Origin: Chara braunii
Lineage: Eukaryota > Streptophyta > Charophyceae > Charales > Characeae
Assembly: GCA_003427395.1 (NCBI GenBank)
Contig: BFEA01000522.1
Coordinates: 243,940 to 281,673, forward strand
Length of the DNA stretch: 37,734 nucleotides
Direction: 5' to 3'
Within the stretch, counting starts at the first letter, position 1. Every line of letters starts with the position of its first letter. Below are positions 9,057-19,600 of this stretch, one piece after another. The position numbers and the translations under genes were made by a program. The notes under the pieces are model-generated. The model was not told the DNA's origin and ran no database searches. It saw only the letters and a program-made list of their open reading frames with translations.

Positions 9057-10161
9057 GACAGAGACGGGAGGTGTGTGATGAACTTCTTCTTCCATTCTTC
9101 TAAGTAATCTTGGCCCTTCTTCTATCCTTCGGAGCAATTTTTGGTATTCGGCGCAAGTCGCCTTTTTCCTTTCTGGATCGGCATCTCGCCTTTTCCTTTC
9201 TGGATCGGCATCTCGGTATTCGGCGAACAGCTAACTTTCGCCCATCCGACCGAAGGTCCTGGAGAGGTCTCGTGCACGCACGCGTAGGCTCGACCAAGCA
9301 AGATCACTGCCTACACGCGTGACTGTGAAACATGAACTCGATCAATTTCCCGAAGGTCTAAATGCCCACCTGCCCTATAGTATAAATTTTGAAACCCCTT
9401 TTCGCATCACGTACTGGGTGTCTTTGAGAGATCGGGAATTCCGGGGATATCGGGAATGCTCCTGTCCGTCAGCCCGATCGAGGGCGGACCCGCCGAACTT
9501 CCCTTACGAAACCGGAACCGAACGCATTTGAATGGGATCTCGGTCCGAGTCGATTGGGCTTTGGGACGTATCCCCCATCTCCCTAGCTACTCTCGCCCAT
9601 ACACGTGTCACATCGTCACGAAACCCGCAATCATTATCTTAGGGACCGAGTGTCCTCCCTTTCACTGCATCCTGCCTTACCACTCCTTAACCATCGTTCC
9701 CTGCCCGCAATCGCCCCCTACTGGCCCCGTCCCCCGTGCTCGGAGTGCTTGTAGGATCACGAGTACCGAGTCCCCGGCTTCATCCGGCGAACTCGCTTGG
9801 AGGAGGAGCGACGGGCACACAGCCTTCGACTGAGACCGGCCACGTCTGACTCTGAAGCCTGCAACGCTCGACGTCGGCAAGTGATCAACCAACGAGATAG
9901 CCATAGCGTCCCGACGGTCCATGAGATACGAGTTCAACCAGGACGACGAAACCAATGGAGGCAATAACCCTGCTTGCCTAAACATAAAACAGGATTCCGA
10001 CCCACACCTATCCTCCTGCATTTTCATCCTTGAAACTTGTCACTGGAAATCTCAGTTCGACCTGGGACTCCACCCCCACTTTCCAAAAATCCTGGGCACA
10101 CCCCTTCTCGCACTTCCAGGCCCACCCCCACTCCGATCGGGAAGGCACGCCGGGCGTGAGG
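8384..10161 (+). repeat. 5' LTR of the Ty3/gypsy element (5'-truncated)
   Basis: This 1.78-kb stretch is repeated in the same orientation from about 17622 to 20757 on the other side of gag-pol, starting at the common text GCGCTTCTTGCTT. Shared blocks include TTGATATCTTTTGTGGCGCC, GTCTCGTGCACGCACG and CAGCCCGATCGAGGGCGG. It ends CCGGGCGTGAGGT directly before the primer-binding site. A TATAAATTT box candidate lies near 8715 and another at 9383. The extreme 5' end of the LTR seems missing, because the text upstream of GCGCTTCTTG differs between copies. Confidence 0.85.
8974..9044. repeat. (GA)n microsatellite inside the LTR
   Basis: About 35 GA units followed by CAGA repeats, placed exactly after CATCGGGATGTTGTA. 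The other plus-strand LTR has a GA tract at the same point (18214), and the inverted LTR has only a short impure purine tract. Confidence 0.97.
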
Positions 10162-10162
10162 T

Positions 10163-10176
10163 TGGTATCGGAGCCG
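10163..10176 (+). other. Primer-binding site, initiator-Met tRNA type
   Basis: TGGTATCGGAGCC follows the LTR end by one base and differs by one base from the TGGTATCAGAGCC complementary to the 3' end of plant initiator tRNA-Met, the usual primer of Ty3/gypsy and Ty1/copia elements. Position and sequence fix the LTR boundary and plus orientation. Confidence 0.75.
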
Positions 10177-10323
10177 ACAAATGGCATGCCCAGAGATTGC
10201 CAATCAGGTAGGATATAAGGGACGATTTGGCGAACAGAGGGCATCCTAGGCAGAGGAGCACGCCGCGCCGCGACCCTACAATAACCAGTAGCACAACGGC
10301 AGGTCGGCAGGCCGCCGATATGA

Positions 10324-11638
10324 ATGCCAATCGCACCAGATGTTGGAGCCCCCCCCGCCCCTCGAGCACGCGCACCAGCGACTCCGCCTGATCTATACCT
10401 CTTTGACCCTGCACATCATCTCGCTGGAGCATGGCTAGCCACGCTGCAGGCGCAACAGTACGACAATGACGAGGCTAGGATCAACATCCCCACCGGATCG
10501 GGAGGGGACGCGCACCATTGGTTTACCACTTACGTTTGGGTAGATCTCCCGACCTTCGAAAGGGACTTCCTAAACCGATTTGACTACATCCACCCTGAGC
10601 AGGCCTTCTTCATGATCAAAGATCGAGTCCAGAAGCCCCTCGAATCCGTCACTGAATACCGCAGTAGGTTCTGTAGGTTGTTTGTTAAGTCAGAACGGGG
10701 CGAAAATGTCAGGAGGGACCTGTTCATCGATGGGCTTCGGAGCCGAACGATGAGGGCGAAGCTGCGACAGTAGCTTTCCCCCATCAACCACACTAGTATG
10801 CAACAGATCATGGACGCGGCGGAAGAAATGGAGAAAAAGTTTGCCGCTAGCTTCTTAGAAGGGGAACTCCACGCTAAGGAAGGGGACTCTTCAGAATTGG
10901 TCAGGGTGAAGGCTGAACTTGTTGCGCTCCAAAACAAGTTTGAAATGTGGCCTCCGTCTCCGGCCCTGTTACTTACCTAAGAACGATTCTCATACCAGAT
11001 ACTACCACGGGACTGTTGGTGATGGTCGCACCTACGCCTCCCCCACCTGCGCATCCTCCTGGCCCTCCCGTAAAACCAAGTGAGTCAAATGCCATACTAG
11101 AACTAACTCGGAGACTCGTTAGCCTGGTGCAAGAAAGTAAGAAAGAACAGCGTGAGCACAATGCCCGGATATAAGCTATGATGAGATCGATGCGCCCTAT
11201 TTCTGTCCGAGTTGCGCCTATAACACAGGCAGCAGCCCCCGCTCAGACTGTGGGCGGTGCGGCGGCTAATCTAGGCATATGTTACACATGTCACCAGCCC
11301 GGCACCTAGCCCAGGACTATCCAAACCGACCAACACAAGTCCGGTTGGGAGTCGCCCCTGTGGCAGCGGCACCAGTAGCCAACGGACCAGGAAGAGTGGG
11401 CACAATGATTGAGGAGACAGAAGGAAGGAGAAGCACGATAGTTACCACCGACGAAGCTGCGAAACTTATCCCGCTCGACCAGTATATCTCGCAGAGTTAC
11501 CCAGGGATGGGAATGATTGGAACCATCCGCCCAACGAACGAGCAACAGGAAATAGCGGAATGGAGGCCGTCCCCCGGGGAAATGGAATCGGGCGGCCCTG
11601 TGTTCTTTACCGAAGAAATTGATGTCCTGAATATCGTA
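10324..11638 (+). pseudogene. Ty3/gypsy gag, broken
   Basis: The first ORF (10324-10773, 149 aa) begins with a Pro/Ala-rich segment and continues through a Retrotrans_gag-like domain (HHWFTTYVW, F-x2-DFLNRFDY, residues about 65-90). It ends at a TAG, and the same frame resumes to 10980 with a coiled-coil-like Glu/Lys/Ala-rich stretch. A frameshift then gives a Pro-rich linker and LTRRLVSLVQESKKEQREH (to 11174). Near 11280 the CCHC knuckle is split: CYTCHQPG in one frame, HLAQDY in the next, with one base missing and the last Cys replaced by Tyr. The final frame (11279-11641) runs to about residue 120 without domains. Capsid assembly function is lost. Confidence 0.85.
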
Positions 11639-11710
11639 TGATCCTTGGACCATTAAATCCTCTTCCCCATCGGACACCTACTGTCCATATAGGAACATGC
11701 GAATGAATGA

Positions 11711-12568
11711 ATGATGCAGCATTGCAAGGCAAACCGAAAACGATTTGCCCTCGCCAAGCAAGCAGCCATCAAAGGGAAAGCCCCCACCTACGAAGACAAA
11801 CCTGATGTCTCCATCACCTCGGACCTGATACGGTTAGGACTCATCCAAAAAGATGATCATTTCCTGCGCATTAAGACCATTCGGTGGAAATCCGCGGAAT
11901 GAGACATAGAAGTCCGGGGAAATCCGTACAATGCTATGATCGATTCAGGGGCCGCGGTCCTAGCAATTTCTTTGAGGGTTGTGGAACGAGCAGGCAGAAG
12001 AAAGGATCTGATCCTGTTAGCGGAAGGAGATCACCTTGTCTCTGCCGACGATGAAAAGATCAAGGTGGTAGGAAGGATGACGAACGTTGAGTTTCGATTG
12101 GGGAAAGTTCACATGCTGGGAGATGTCGTGGTATTTGACGTGAATACTTACGATGTTCTTTTGGGATTACCGACCCTTACTGCACCGAAAGCCAACCTCG
12201 ATTTCGAAAGACGGTCAATCATCCTTCGGAATACGGGCGGGAAACCGTACGTCATCCCGATGCGCCTAACTCCCCGAACTACGCTCCCTACGTCTCGAAA
12301 AATTATCCTTCGGAATGGAGAACCACTCCATGTAATCACCTGGAGGGGACCTCTCGAAGAAACAGACAAAAAGGGAAAGGAACCTGAACTATCAAATAAC
12401 TCTTCTGACAACGAAGACGAAGCAGATCCAAAATTATGGGAAATGGCGCGTCGACTGAGCCTCTACCCAGTTCGACAAAAAACGATCAAAACATTCGTCC
12501 TCACGGAAAGAAACCTCCAATGGACACAGACTTTAATCCTAGGAGAACCTCTAGTACAAGTGTCTTGA
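11711..12568 (+). pseudogene. Ty3/gypsy aspartic protease region
   Basis: The 210-aa ORF at 11936-12568 opens with the retropepsin active-site motif DSGA (residues 3-6), followed by strands and the second conserved element YDVLLGLPTL (about residues 72-81), the flap-to-psi-loop layout of retroviral-type proteases. It is followed by an acidic Ser/Asn/Glu linker. A short ORF upstream (11711-11902) is the probable gag-protease linker, separated by a stop. The protease cleaves the polyprotein in virus-like particles. The catalytic motif is intact, but no continuous gag-pol frame leads into it. Confidence 0.85.
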
Positions 12569-12706
12569 ATGACTGATTCTTTGGAACCCCCTCGGACCCT
12601 ATACGAAACCACCACCCCACTTCTTTCGAGATATAGTGACAAGAAAGCATTCTGCGACATTACGGGATTACCTTGTTCCCTGCTCTCGACCGGAAAAGAG
12701 GTCTGA

Positions 12707-13021
12707 ATGATGCGACAGGGTGCCAAGGACAAAGCTTTGGAACCTCCTGGGCGCGGCAACTCTTACAAACTCGGGATCAAGATCGCTGAGAAACCCGTGA
12801 CTCTGCAGGACATCAATGATGGTGTAACACCAGAAGAACATGTTGCAATTAGGGAAGAAAACGCCCAGATGGTCACCACAGTGTTCTCCTGGGGATCCGA
12901 CAAGTCATTTATTTTTGCTCCTCCGCCAGGGAACGGTAGTAAAGTAGGCACGAAACAAGTGACAATTAGCATACACGGACAACTTTCTGAGCTATATATG
13001 GCCCAGTACGTGCCCGATTAA
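12707..13021 (+). pseudogene. Pol linker between protease and RT
   Basis: A 104-aa ORF between protease and reverse transcriptase, in the expected orientation. No catalytic motif is visible. It includes VTLQDINDGVTPEEHVAIREEN, which fits a spacer domain in gypsy pol. It ends shortly before the insertion at about 13095. Confidence 0.5.
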
Positions 13022-13094
13022 ACTCATCTACTAATCGCATATATCCTAACCGAATATCAAGGGGCGATTAGCGTCAAGGACACAAATATCGACT

Positions 13095-13274
13095 ATGTAA
13101 CCATTTGAACGTCGTGAAAACGCGTTCACGTTCAATTCCGCGTTTGAACGCGGATTTAAATTCGCGTTCAAAATTGAACGCCGTTCAATTATTATTATTA
13201 TTATTATTATTTTTATTATTTTTATTATTATTATTATTATTATTATTAAAGAACGTCTCTCTATCTCTCGCTAT

Positions 13275-13326
<52 letters not shown>

Positions 13327-13327
13327 N

Positions 13328-13381
<54 letters not shown>

Positions 13382-13510
13382 CCCTTATGGTGCTCTTTGT
13401 AGGCCGTGTTTTAATACGAACCGCGGAATTGAACAGTACGTTCGGTCGCGTTCATTCTGTTAAAAAATTAAGCGGAAAACCCGTGTTCAATGAACGCGCT
13501 ATTACATAAG
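13095..13510. mobile_element. Insertion in pol with GCGTTCAA/TTGAACGC words and microsatellites
   Basis: Between the protease linker and RT lies about 415 bp of non-pol sequence. Its flanks are rich in alternating GCGTTCAA and TTGAACGC words (13105-13190 and 13425-13500). The middle holds an imperfect (ATT)n tract (13188-13247) and a ~100-bp (CT)n tract with one N (13278-13379). RT-like coding resumes near 13530. The inverted words at both ends suggest a DNA transposon, but I cannot fix exact TIRs or a target duplication. Confidence 0.55.
13278..13379. repeat. (CT)n microsatellite with one N
   Basis: About 50 CT units; an unresolved base lies at 13327. Inside the insertion that splits pol. 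Confidence 0.97.
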
Positions 13511-13529
13511 ATATCGGACTGTCATTAGT

Positions 13530-14215
13530 TATTGAGCATGAAATCCTGACCGGAACGCACCCACCAATCCACGACAACTTCGACAAGCCATACCGATATT
13601 CCTCGCCGAACAAAAGACAATGCTGGAACGAATAAGGGAATTCGAAGCTAATGGTTGGATTGAACAAGCTACCGAACCAGGGTCATTTCCTGTAGTCCTC
13701 GTTCCAAAGAAGAACGGGTCGATTCACATATGCATCAATTATAGGAAGTTGAATGACATCACAATCAAGGATGTGTACCCCCTCCCCAGAATGGATGATA
13801 TGTTGGATGCGATTGGGTGTGCTAGATATTTTAGTAAGTTTGATATCCGCCATGGGTTCTGTCATATCCTGATTAAAGAAGAGGACCGGCCGAAAACGAC
13901 ATTTGTATTGTTCGAAGGCACTTGGCAGTGGGTTCGTTGCGCTATGGGGGATATGCAATGCGTCGACTACCTTTTAGAAAGCGATGAACATCACCTTTCA
14001 GAACTCTGTCAACAAGACCTGACTGACCCAGGGAATGATCAACTTCTGCGTCATTGTGTACATGGACGATATCTTGGTGTATTCAGAATCGTTTCACGGA
14101 CATGCTCAATACATCTAGTGGATGCTGGGAGCGTTGCCAGATGCCAGGTTCAAGATCGCACTGGAGAAGAGTGAGTTCTTCCTTTCAAAAGTCTTGTTCC
14201 TAGGGTATGTGGTGA
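13530..14215 (+). pseudogene. Ty3/gypsy reverse transcriptase, frameshifted
   Basis: The finger and palm start is in one frame (ORF 13620-14174): VVLVPKKNGSIHICINYRKLND, then YPLPRMDDML and FSKFDIRHGF, RT motifs 1-3 (the motif-A Asp is in KFDIRHGF). Around 13935 the frame shifts, and the catalytic YMDD box (14059-14070, context VIVYMDDILVYSES) lies in another frame with nearby stops, followed by the LEKSEFFLSKVLFLGYVV thumb motif. RT copies the element RNA into cDNA in the cytoplasmic particle. All key motifs can be read but never in one frame, so this is an inactive copy. Confidence 0.92.
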
Positions 14216-14225
14216 CACGAGGAGG

Positions 14226-14725
14226 TTGAAGGCCAGATTCGAGAAAAGTGGAGGCGGTTCGAGAAGCCTCTACGCCCACGTCACTGGCGCAAGTTCGAGC
14301 CTTCCTGGGGATGGCCTCGTATTACCGGCGATTTATCAAAGGGTTGCGGCAATTGCTCGCCCCCTGACAAATCTCCTACGTAAAGACCAGCAACTGAAGT
14401 GGGACGAGGAGTGTGAACAGACCTTTGTTACTCTAAAGGAGGCGTTGGCCCTGACGCCTATTTTGATTCGGCCGGATTCTGGGAAATATTTCATCCTCAA
14501 GAAAGAAGGAACGATTCAGCCTCTCAACGTGAGTGCTACGCGGTTATTTGGGGAATTCAACACTTTCATCCGTTTCCATATGGACAGAAGTTCCTCCTTG
14601 TCACGGATCACGAACCCCTGTTGGCCCTCAAGAGGCTCTCTGACTACAGGAGTACGACTTCGACATCATCCATCGAAAGATGGAAAAGCACGGGAACGTG
14701 GACGGGTTGACATGACTGCACCGGC
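14226..14725 (+). pseudogene. Ty3/gypsy RT connection and RNase H remnant
   Basis: Frames following RT give FLGMASYYRRFIKG (14306 region) and KWDEECEQTFVTLKEAL, the usual start of the RT-RNase H connection. Then come LLVTDHEPLLALKRL (about 14590-14635) and EYDFDIIHRKMEKHGN (about 14655-14705), the end of the RNase H domain before integrase. The middle of the domain, which should carry the first catalytic Asp, is largely deleted around 14500-14560. RNase H degrades the RNA template during cDNA synthesis. Confidence 0.82.
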
Positions 14726-14785
14726 CAGGCAAGGTGGCCAAGGGTGAAGAGATCACTCCGTGATAGGAGGGAGCCAGTCAAGGAA

Positions 14786-14983
14786 CAATGATTTCGTCAA
14801 AATGGACATTTTATATTTTTTGAACGAAATTGAAACCCAAGTATTTGACCCTGGAAATGTCACCATTTTAGCTCCTTAGGGTCCCCCTTGGATGTAACTG
14901 AATTGAGTCCAAATGGACTCTCATGATATAAACAGTGACATTTTTCGGGCCAAATAAAAAATATCAATTTTGACGAAATTGCT
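14786..14983. mobile_element. ~198-bp TIR element inserted in pol
   Basis: Left CAATGATTTCGTCAAAATGG with TTTTATATTTTTTG and right CAAATAAAAAATATCAATTTTGACGAAATTG form an imperfect inverted repeat of about 30 bp. The centre contains the palindrome GAGTCCAAATGGACTC. AT-rich against a GC-rich host element. Boundaries are approximate and the duplication is not certain. Confidence 0.6.
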
Positions 14984-15191
14984 CAAACCTCCTGAAATTG
15001 TTGTTAAGGGACCCAGTATGGTGGAGTGGCCATTCTTCCCCGAACCTCTATTGACACGTGGACACAATGGCGATGGGTGGGGAAAGTAACTCTAGAGGCC
15101 CTCTTTCTCCCCTCTCATCTCCTTCTCTTCTCTCCCTGCCCATAAATTTTGTCATTTTTGCGAAGCCATATCGCTGGTCTATTCGGTTCCT

Positions 15192-15662
15192 ATGCGTCCT
15201 AGTGGGAAGGGATATGTCGAGTGGGTAGATTGTCAACGGTGTGTCTCCCGGGCCCACGGCTTCGGTATCCAATACAGAAACGCAGATAAAGCCTGGTTAT
15301 GTCCCTTGTGCCGAACCGATAAAATCCCGACGGAGACTCGATTCCTCGAGGCCATGCTCCAAGGGCTAGAAAAGACATGCAGATTTCGACAGGCGGAAGT
15401 ATGGACATATGTCGTTTTGTTAGTCACGGTGGCCGGGAACTCCCTTGAAGAATTCACCAAGAAAGATCGGAGGCAAGCTACTGCGAGGGCACAGGATTAC
15501 CGATGGAACAACTGGCTGTTAGAAAAACGAAAGACTGACGGTAGTGGGATTTGGATGTCAGTGCCTCATCCGTTCATGAGATGCGACTGGGTTAAGTCAA
15601 CCCACAAAGAAACTGCCACTCACTTTGCTGTCACTGCACAGGAACACGAAGGCAGCAATTGA
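15192..15662 (+). pseudogene. Pol segment with Cys-rich (PHD/zinc-finger-like) motif before integrase
   Basis: A 156-aa ORF between RNase H and integrase. Residues 14-40 give C-x2-C, a His at 22 and C-x2-C (WVDCQRC ... WLCPLCRTDK), a zinc-binding pattern not usual at this point of gypsy pol. Residues about 75-125 (VAGNSLEEFTKKDRRQATARAQDYRWNNW) look like the ordinary RNase H-integrase tether. It probably belongs to the same polyprotein. Function unknown: nucleic-acid binding is possible. Confidence 0.55.
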
Positions 15663-16640
15663 CAAAAATGAATGGTATTGGTCCAATGTTCGGGACGATG
15701 TTAAATTCATCATTAAAAATTGCCCGGTCTGTGCGACAGACAAGGCGACAATTCAGCCCCCTAGGTTGATAGTGCCTACCGTAGTCGAACTACCATTCCA
15801 AAGGGTTAGCATGGATACGACGGATATTGTCGTACCCTGTGGACCGGATGGCTGCGAATATTCAGTCCTTCTGGTATTCGTGGATCATTTCTCAATGAAA
15901 ATGGATCGAAGCCTACCCTTGTAAAACTCGATAGACAGCGAAAATTGTGCGGTATGTCAATCGTTTCCTCCGAATGCATCCCGACTCCGAGGAGATCCTA
16001 ACGGATAGTGGAGCAGAATTTCGAGGATAAGTCTTAAGGACTAATAAGGTGCCTAGTCGTGCATGACATCTCTATTCGTAATACGGCTCCCCATATATCG
16101 CAATCAAACGGACTAGTAGAAAATGCAAATCGGGTGATCAAGTTAGCTCTGCGATGAAATATGACGGCTCGGGACACGAGGCCCTGACCCGATATCGTAG
16201 ACCACATCCTAGCTATCCACCGAGGGACATCCAATGAGTCCATCGACCTGACCCCTTTTCAGCTACAGACCAATAGCCTGGCCTGCGTAGCGCTGCGGAG
16301 CCTGAATGACGAGACGACCCTCGCACGACGAGCCACAAGGGCAACGGTTAAGGTCAAGACTCAACACCACTTGGAATTGATAAAAAAAACCCTCCCCCGG
16401 TTAGCCCAAAAAAGATAGGGGATGACCGAAATGGCCCACGAACGACAGGTCCGGAGCTATGAGGCTCGGAATAGGAACGTTGGGCCTCGGCCTCAGTATA
16501 AAGTAGGGGACATAGTGTACGTGAGGAAATGTGCTCGCCAAGGCAAGTTAGCACCACGATTCTTCGGGTGATTTCACGTAGTCGAGCTCGGTCCTAGCGG
16601 AGTGAATACGGTGCGGCTTGCACCAAAAATCTCAGGAAGT
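15600..16640 (+). pseudogene. Ty3/gypsy integrase, degenerate
   Basis: An N-terminal H2C2-type zinc domain is partly readable (NEWYWSNVRDDVKFIIKNCPVCATDK, in ORF 15625-15924). The catalytic core shows SMDTTDIV (first Asp, 15814), LTDSGAEF (second Asp at 16004-16006) and SNGLVENANRVIKLAL (Glu at 16119-16121), close to DD35E spacing but with frameshifts and stops between. The C-terminal part keeps YKVGDIVYVRKC and FHVVELGPSGVNTV, the GPY/F-type module. It would insert cDNA into the genome. Integrase after RT identifies Ty3/gypsy rather than copia. Confidence 0.9.
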
Positions 16641-16857
16641 CGATCGGCCCGACCGATCATCTAACACGTGTCCTATCTTCGTCCCCTACCTCCTTCTCTT
16701 TCTCCCCCATCGCCTACGTCATCCTTCGATTCAGAAGACAAAGGCAACGACCTCGAACTCGACGATTCTGATTCTCCTTCCTCTCAACCTTCATCTCTTC
16801 CTTCTCCCCCATAGCCATGAGTTTTTCTACTGAGCAGGTTATCAGCGAGCGTCTAAT

Positions 16858-16885
16858 GAGACCTGGGGGCATATTGTGTCAATCC
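16858..16885 (+). other. Possible polypurine tract at the end of pol
   Basis: GAGACCTGGGGGCATATTGTGTCAAT resembles a gypsy polypurine tract followed by a TGT LTR start. But the sequence after it has no counterpart upstream of the 5' LTR, so either the 5' LTR has lost ~750 bp or the real tract is the later GGAGGGAAAATTGTTGGGGA at 17590-17609. Confidence 0.35.
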
Positions 16886-17311
16886 GGCGAGCGCAACGAC
16901 CACGACTAAGTCCAGATTTGCTTCGATTCGCAGCTTTCTTTACTAATATTTAGTACGGCGGCCATCCACGCATTGGCGGAACTCCGGCTTGCGCCGACCT
17001 GCGATCGAGCTCGGTTGTTGGCCGAGGTATCAGCATTTCTGCGGCTGTCTCCGCCTCGCAACAACCACGTGTCAGTAATCGTCGCTTTCACCGGTGATCT
17101 TACGGCGTTGCATCCACCGTGTCATACGGGCGCCCTCTGACAACTGCGACTCTGGGCACGTGACCTCACGGAGGTGTGGATCTAGTTGTTACCCCAACCA
17201 GGTGATCGGGTCGACTCCACCAACGACATCGACCTCAATCAGCTCAGACTCTCTCTCTCTCTACGCCGGAGGTTATCATCCTGGAGCTTCTTCCCTTCGC
17301 GCCGCCTCAAT

Positions 17312-17579
17312 GAACCGACAGCCCCTCTCGACCTTTCGGCTTCCCTCTGATCTCCCTACCTTCTGGCAGTCCGCTACAGACGTCCCTCTCTCTTTTAGGA
17401 TCAGGCAATTGGACATGCCGATCCATGATGCCGGCAAGTGGGCGGAGTGGTGGAACGTGTACGTCGCGCTCAGCTCCTGCCTTCTCGAAGTGGTGTTCCA
17501 TTCGGCGGAGCTGGCCAATAAGGACGAGGAGGACGAAGTCCCCGATGATGATGTGGAGCTGCTGATCGTCCAAGCCTGA
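17312..17579 (+). CDS. Small extra ORF between integrase and 3' LTR, unknown function
   Basis: From the Met at 17312 there are 89 residues ending in a strongly acidic tail (NKDEEDEVPDDDVELLIVQA). The frame is open further upstream to 17094. The central segment, with AGKWAEWWNVYVALSSCLLEVVF, is amphipathic and Trp-rich. It lies downstream of pol where some gypsy elements carry an additional 3' ORF, though it could instead sit in the U3 part of a longer LTR. It is notably open in a region where pol frames are broken. No family recognised. Confidence 0.35.
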
Positions 17580-18211
17580 AGAACGGATACGGAGGGAAAA
17601 TTGTTGGGGATTCTATTCGGGAAAGTGCGCTTCTTGCTTACGCACATTTTGTCGTGTCAAGATCCGCGCTGTGATTTTTCCGCGCCTTAATCCTTGTGTG
17701 TAACTGTAATTCTTGTTTTGGCGGGCATAATTGCAACTGTAATCCTTTCATTCTTGATATCTTTTGTGGCGCCCCCGTGCGTGAGTACTCCTTCCTCTGT
17801 CTTATTGGCCCGAACGCTTGCATGACGAGATCGATGTGTGGAGTGAGGCTACGTCCCCCATGCCGCGGTCTGGCCACGTAGTCGTAGGCACTTCATTCCT
17901 TCTTCTCCCTCCTACTCAAACATAATCCCGGGTATTGCGCGCACGCATGCATGGTCTAAATTTCGCAAGTGCAATTAACTCGCTCTCTAAGATTTTTGGA
18001 GTTAGCGCGACCGAGAGGATCGCCTAGCGAGTAGGAGTTTGCAGGTGAGTAGAGAGTTGGGCTAGCCGACGAGATGATATTGGGCATGTTGGGTTAACGT
18101 GGGGCCGGGATGGACTGTGGCACACAGGCGAACCTGGCTTGCATGCTCGAATCAAGCAGGGTGACAACTCTGCGTGGGTGCGAGGCGACGGACTGCCCGC
18201 ATCGGGATGTT

Positions 18212-18213
<2 letters not shown>

Positions 18214-18268
<55 letters not shown>
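18214..18268. repeat. (GA)n microsatellite running into the assembly gap
   Basis: The same position in the LTR as the tract at 8974. The assembly breaks at the repeat, so its true length is unknown. Confidence 0.95.
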
Positions 18269-18862
18269 NNNNNNNNNNNNNNNNNNNNNNNNNNNNNNNN
18301 NNNNNNNNNNNNNNNNNNNNNNNNNNNNNNNNNNNNNNNNNNNNNNNNNNNNNNNNNNNNNNNNNNNNNNNNNNNNNNNNNNNNNNNNNNNNNNNNNNNN
18401 NNNNNNNNNNNNNNNNNNNNNNNNNNNNNNNNNNNNNNNNNNNNNNNNNNNNNNNNNNNNNNNNNNNNNNNNNNNNNNNNNNNNNNNNNNNNNNNNNNNN
18501 NNNNNNNNNNNNNNNNNNNNNNNNNNNNNNNNNNNNNNNNNNNNNNNNNNNNNNNNNNNNNNNNNNNNNNNNNNNNNNNNNNNNNNNNNNNNNNNNNNNN
18601 NNNNNNNNNNNNNNNNNNNNNNNNNNNNNNNNNNNNNNNNNNNNNNNNNNNNNNNNNNNNNNNNNNNNNNNNNNNNNNNNNNNNNNNNNNNNNNNNNNNN
18701 NNNNNNNNNNNNNNNNNNNNNNNNNNNNNNNNNNNNNNNNNNNNNNNNNNNNNNNNNNNNNNNNNNNNNNNNNNNNNNNNNNNNNNNNNNNNNNNNNNNN
18801 NNNNNNNNNNNNNNNNNNNNNNNNNNNNNNNNNNNNNNNNNNNNNNNNNNNNNNNNNNNNNN
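18269..18862. other. Assembly gap (594 N)
   Basis: Undetermined bases. ORFs through this interval have no meaning. Confidence 1.
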
Positions 18863-19019
18863 AAGGTAATGAAAAAAATCTGAAAAGAAAATATGTTATG
18901 GAAAAAAATCAAGTTAACAAGATTTGACTGAGTATTACGCCCGAATTCCTTACCAAATTTGAAATAAAAATAAAATACACAGAACAAATACTAATAATAA
19001 AAATAAATAAAAAGAAAAA

Positions 19020-19385
19020 GAAAATTAAATTTAGTGAGTGCGCGAGCATGTTTTTGACACGGCCATCTTCGGTGATTTTTCTTTTTTTTTTTGGCACAGC
19101 TAAATGCAATGAAAATTTACAGACGTGTACTTCACATAATACAAAACCCACTAAAAAGTTTCAAAAAATAATAAAATTGTTTAGACCCTGAACTAAAGTG
19201 AAAACAAAAAGTAAAAAGTGAAACAAAATGTGGGCGAGCACGTTTTGACACCGCCGTATTTGGCGATTTGTAATTCTTATTTGGCTTAGCCAAATGACTT
19301 GAAAATTTATAGGCATGTACCTCACGTCATACAGAACTCATAACAAAAAATTCAGAAAAAAAAAATTAGTTTTAGGCCCCGAAAT
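19020..19385. repeat. Two tandem copies of a ~192-bp AT-rich unit
   Basis: GCGAGCATGTTTTTGACAC at 19040 recurs as GCGAGCACGTTTTGACAC at 19232. The following blocks (GGTGATTT / GGCGATTT, GAAAATTTACAGACGTGTAC / GAAAATTTATAGGCATGTAC, ATAATACAAAACCCA / GTCATACAGAACTCA) stay aligned. Possible satellite fragment or transposon end in the expanded LTR. Confidence 0.75.
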
Positions 19386-19389
19386 AATT

Positions 19390-19600
19390 TTTGGCGGGGG
19401 ACGAACACCGTCGGGTTCGGACCCCGTACGGGACCCCGAACGCCCGAACGTACGGAGGTCCGTCGGGGGGCCTCCGTGCGTACGGGCTGGTAACCCTGTA
19501 TATATATATATATATATATTTTACGAAAAAAAATTGTGTTTACCCGAACATGTTCCTGAGGTGTTCGCGCGAACGTGAAAGGGCGTGAACACGTTCGCCA
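19390..19600. other. GC-rich palindrome cluster and (TA)n
   Basis: Inverted arms CGTACGGAGG and CCTCCGTGCGTACG flank a C/G-rich loop (about 19449-19489). A (TA)n tract lies at 19499-19519. Then come GAACATGTTC, GTTCGCGCGAAC and GAACACGTTC palindromes near 19547-19598. Probably part of an inserted element in the LTR; unclassified. Confidence 0.45.

Noticed and set aside
8784-9137. Leu-Ser or Arg-Glu repeat proteins at the microsatellites
   Set aside because: Both strands and several frames are open only because of the GA/CT dinucleotide repeat.
18110-18987. Long ORFs of 257-297 residues
   Set aside because: They consist of GA-repeat codons and the N gap.
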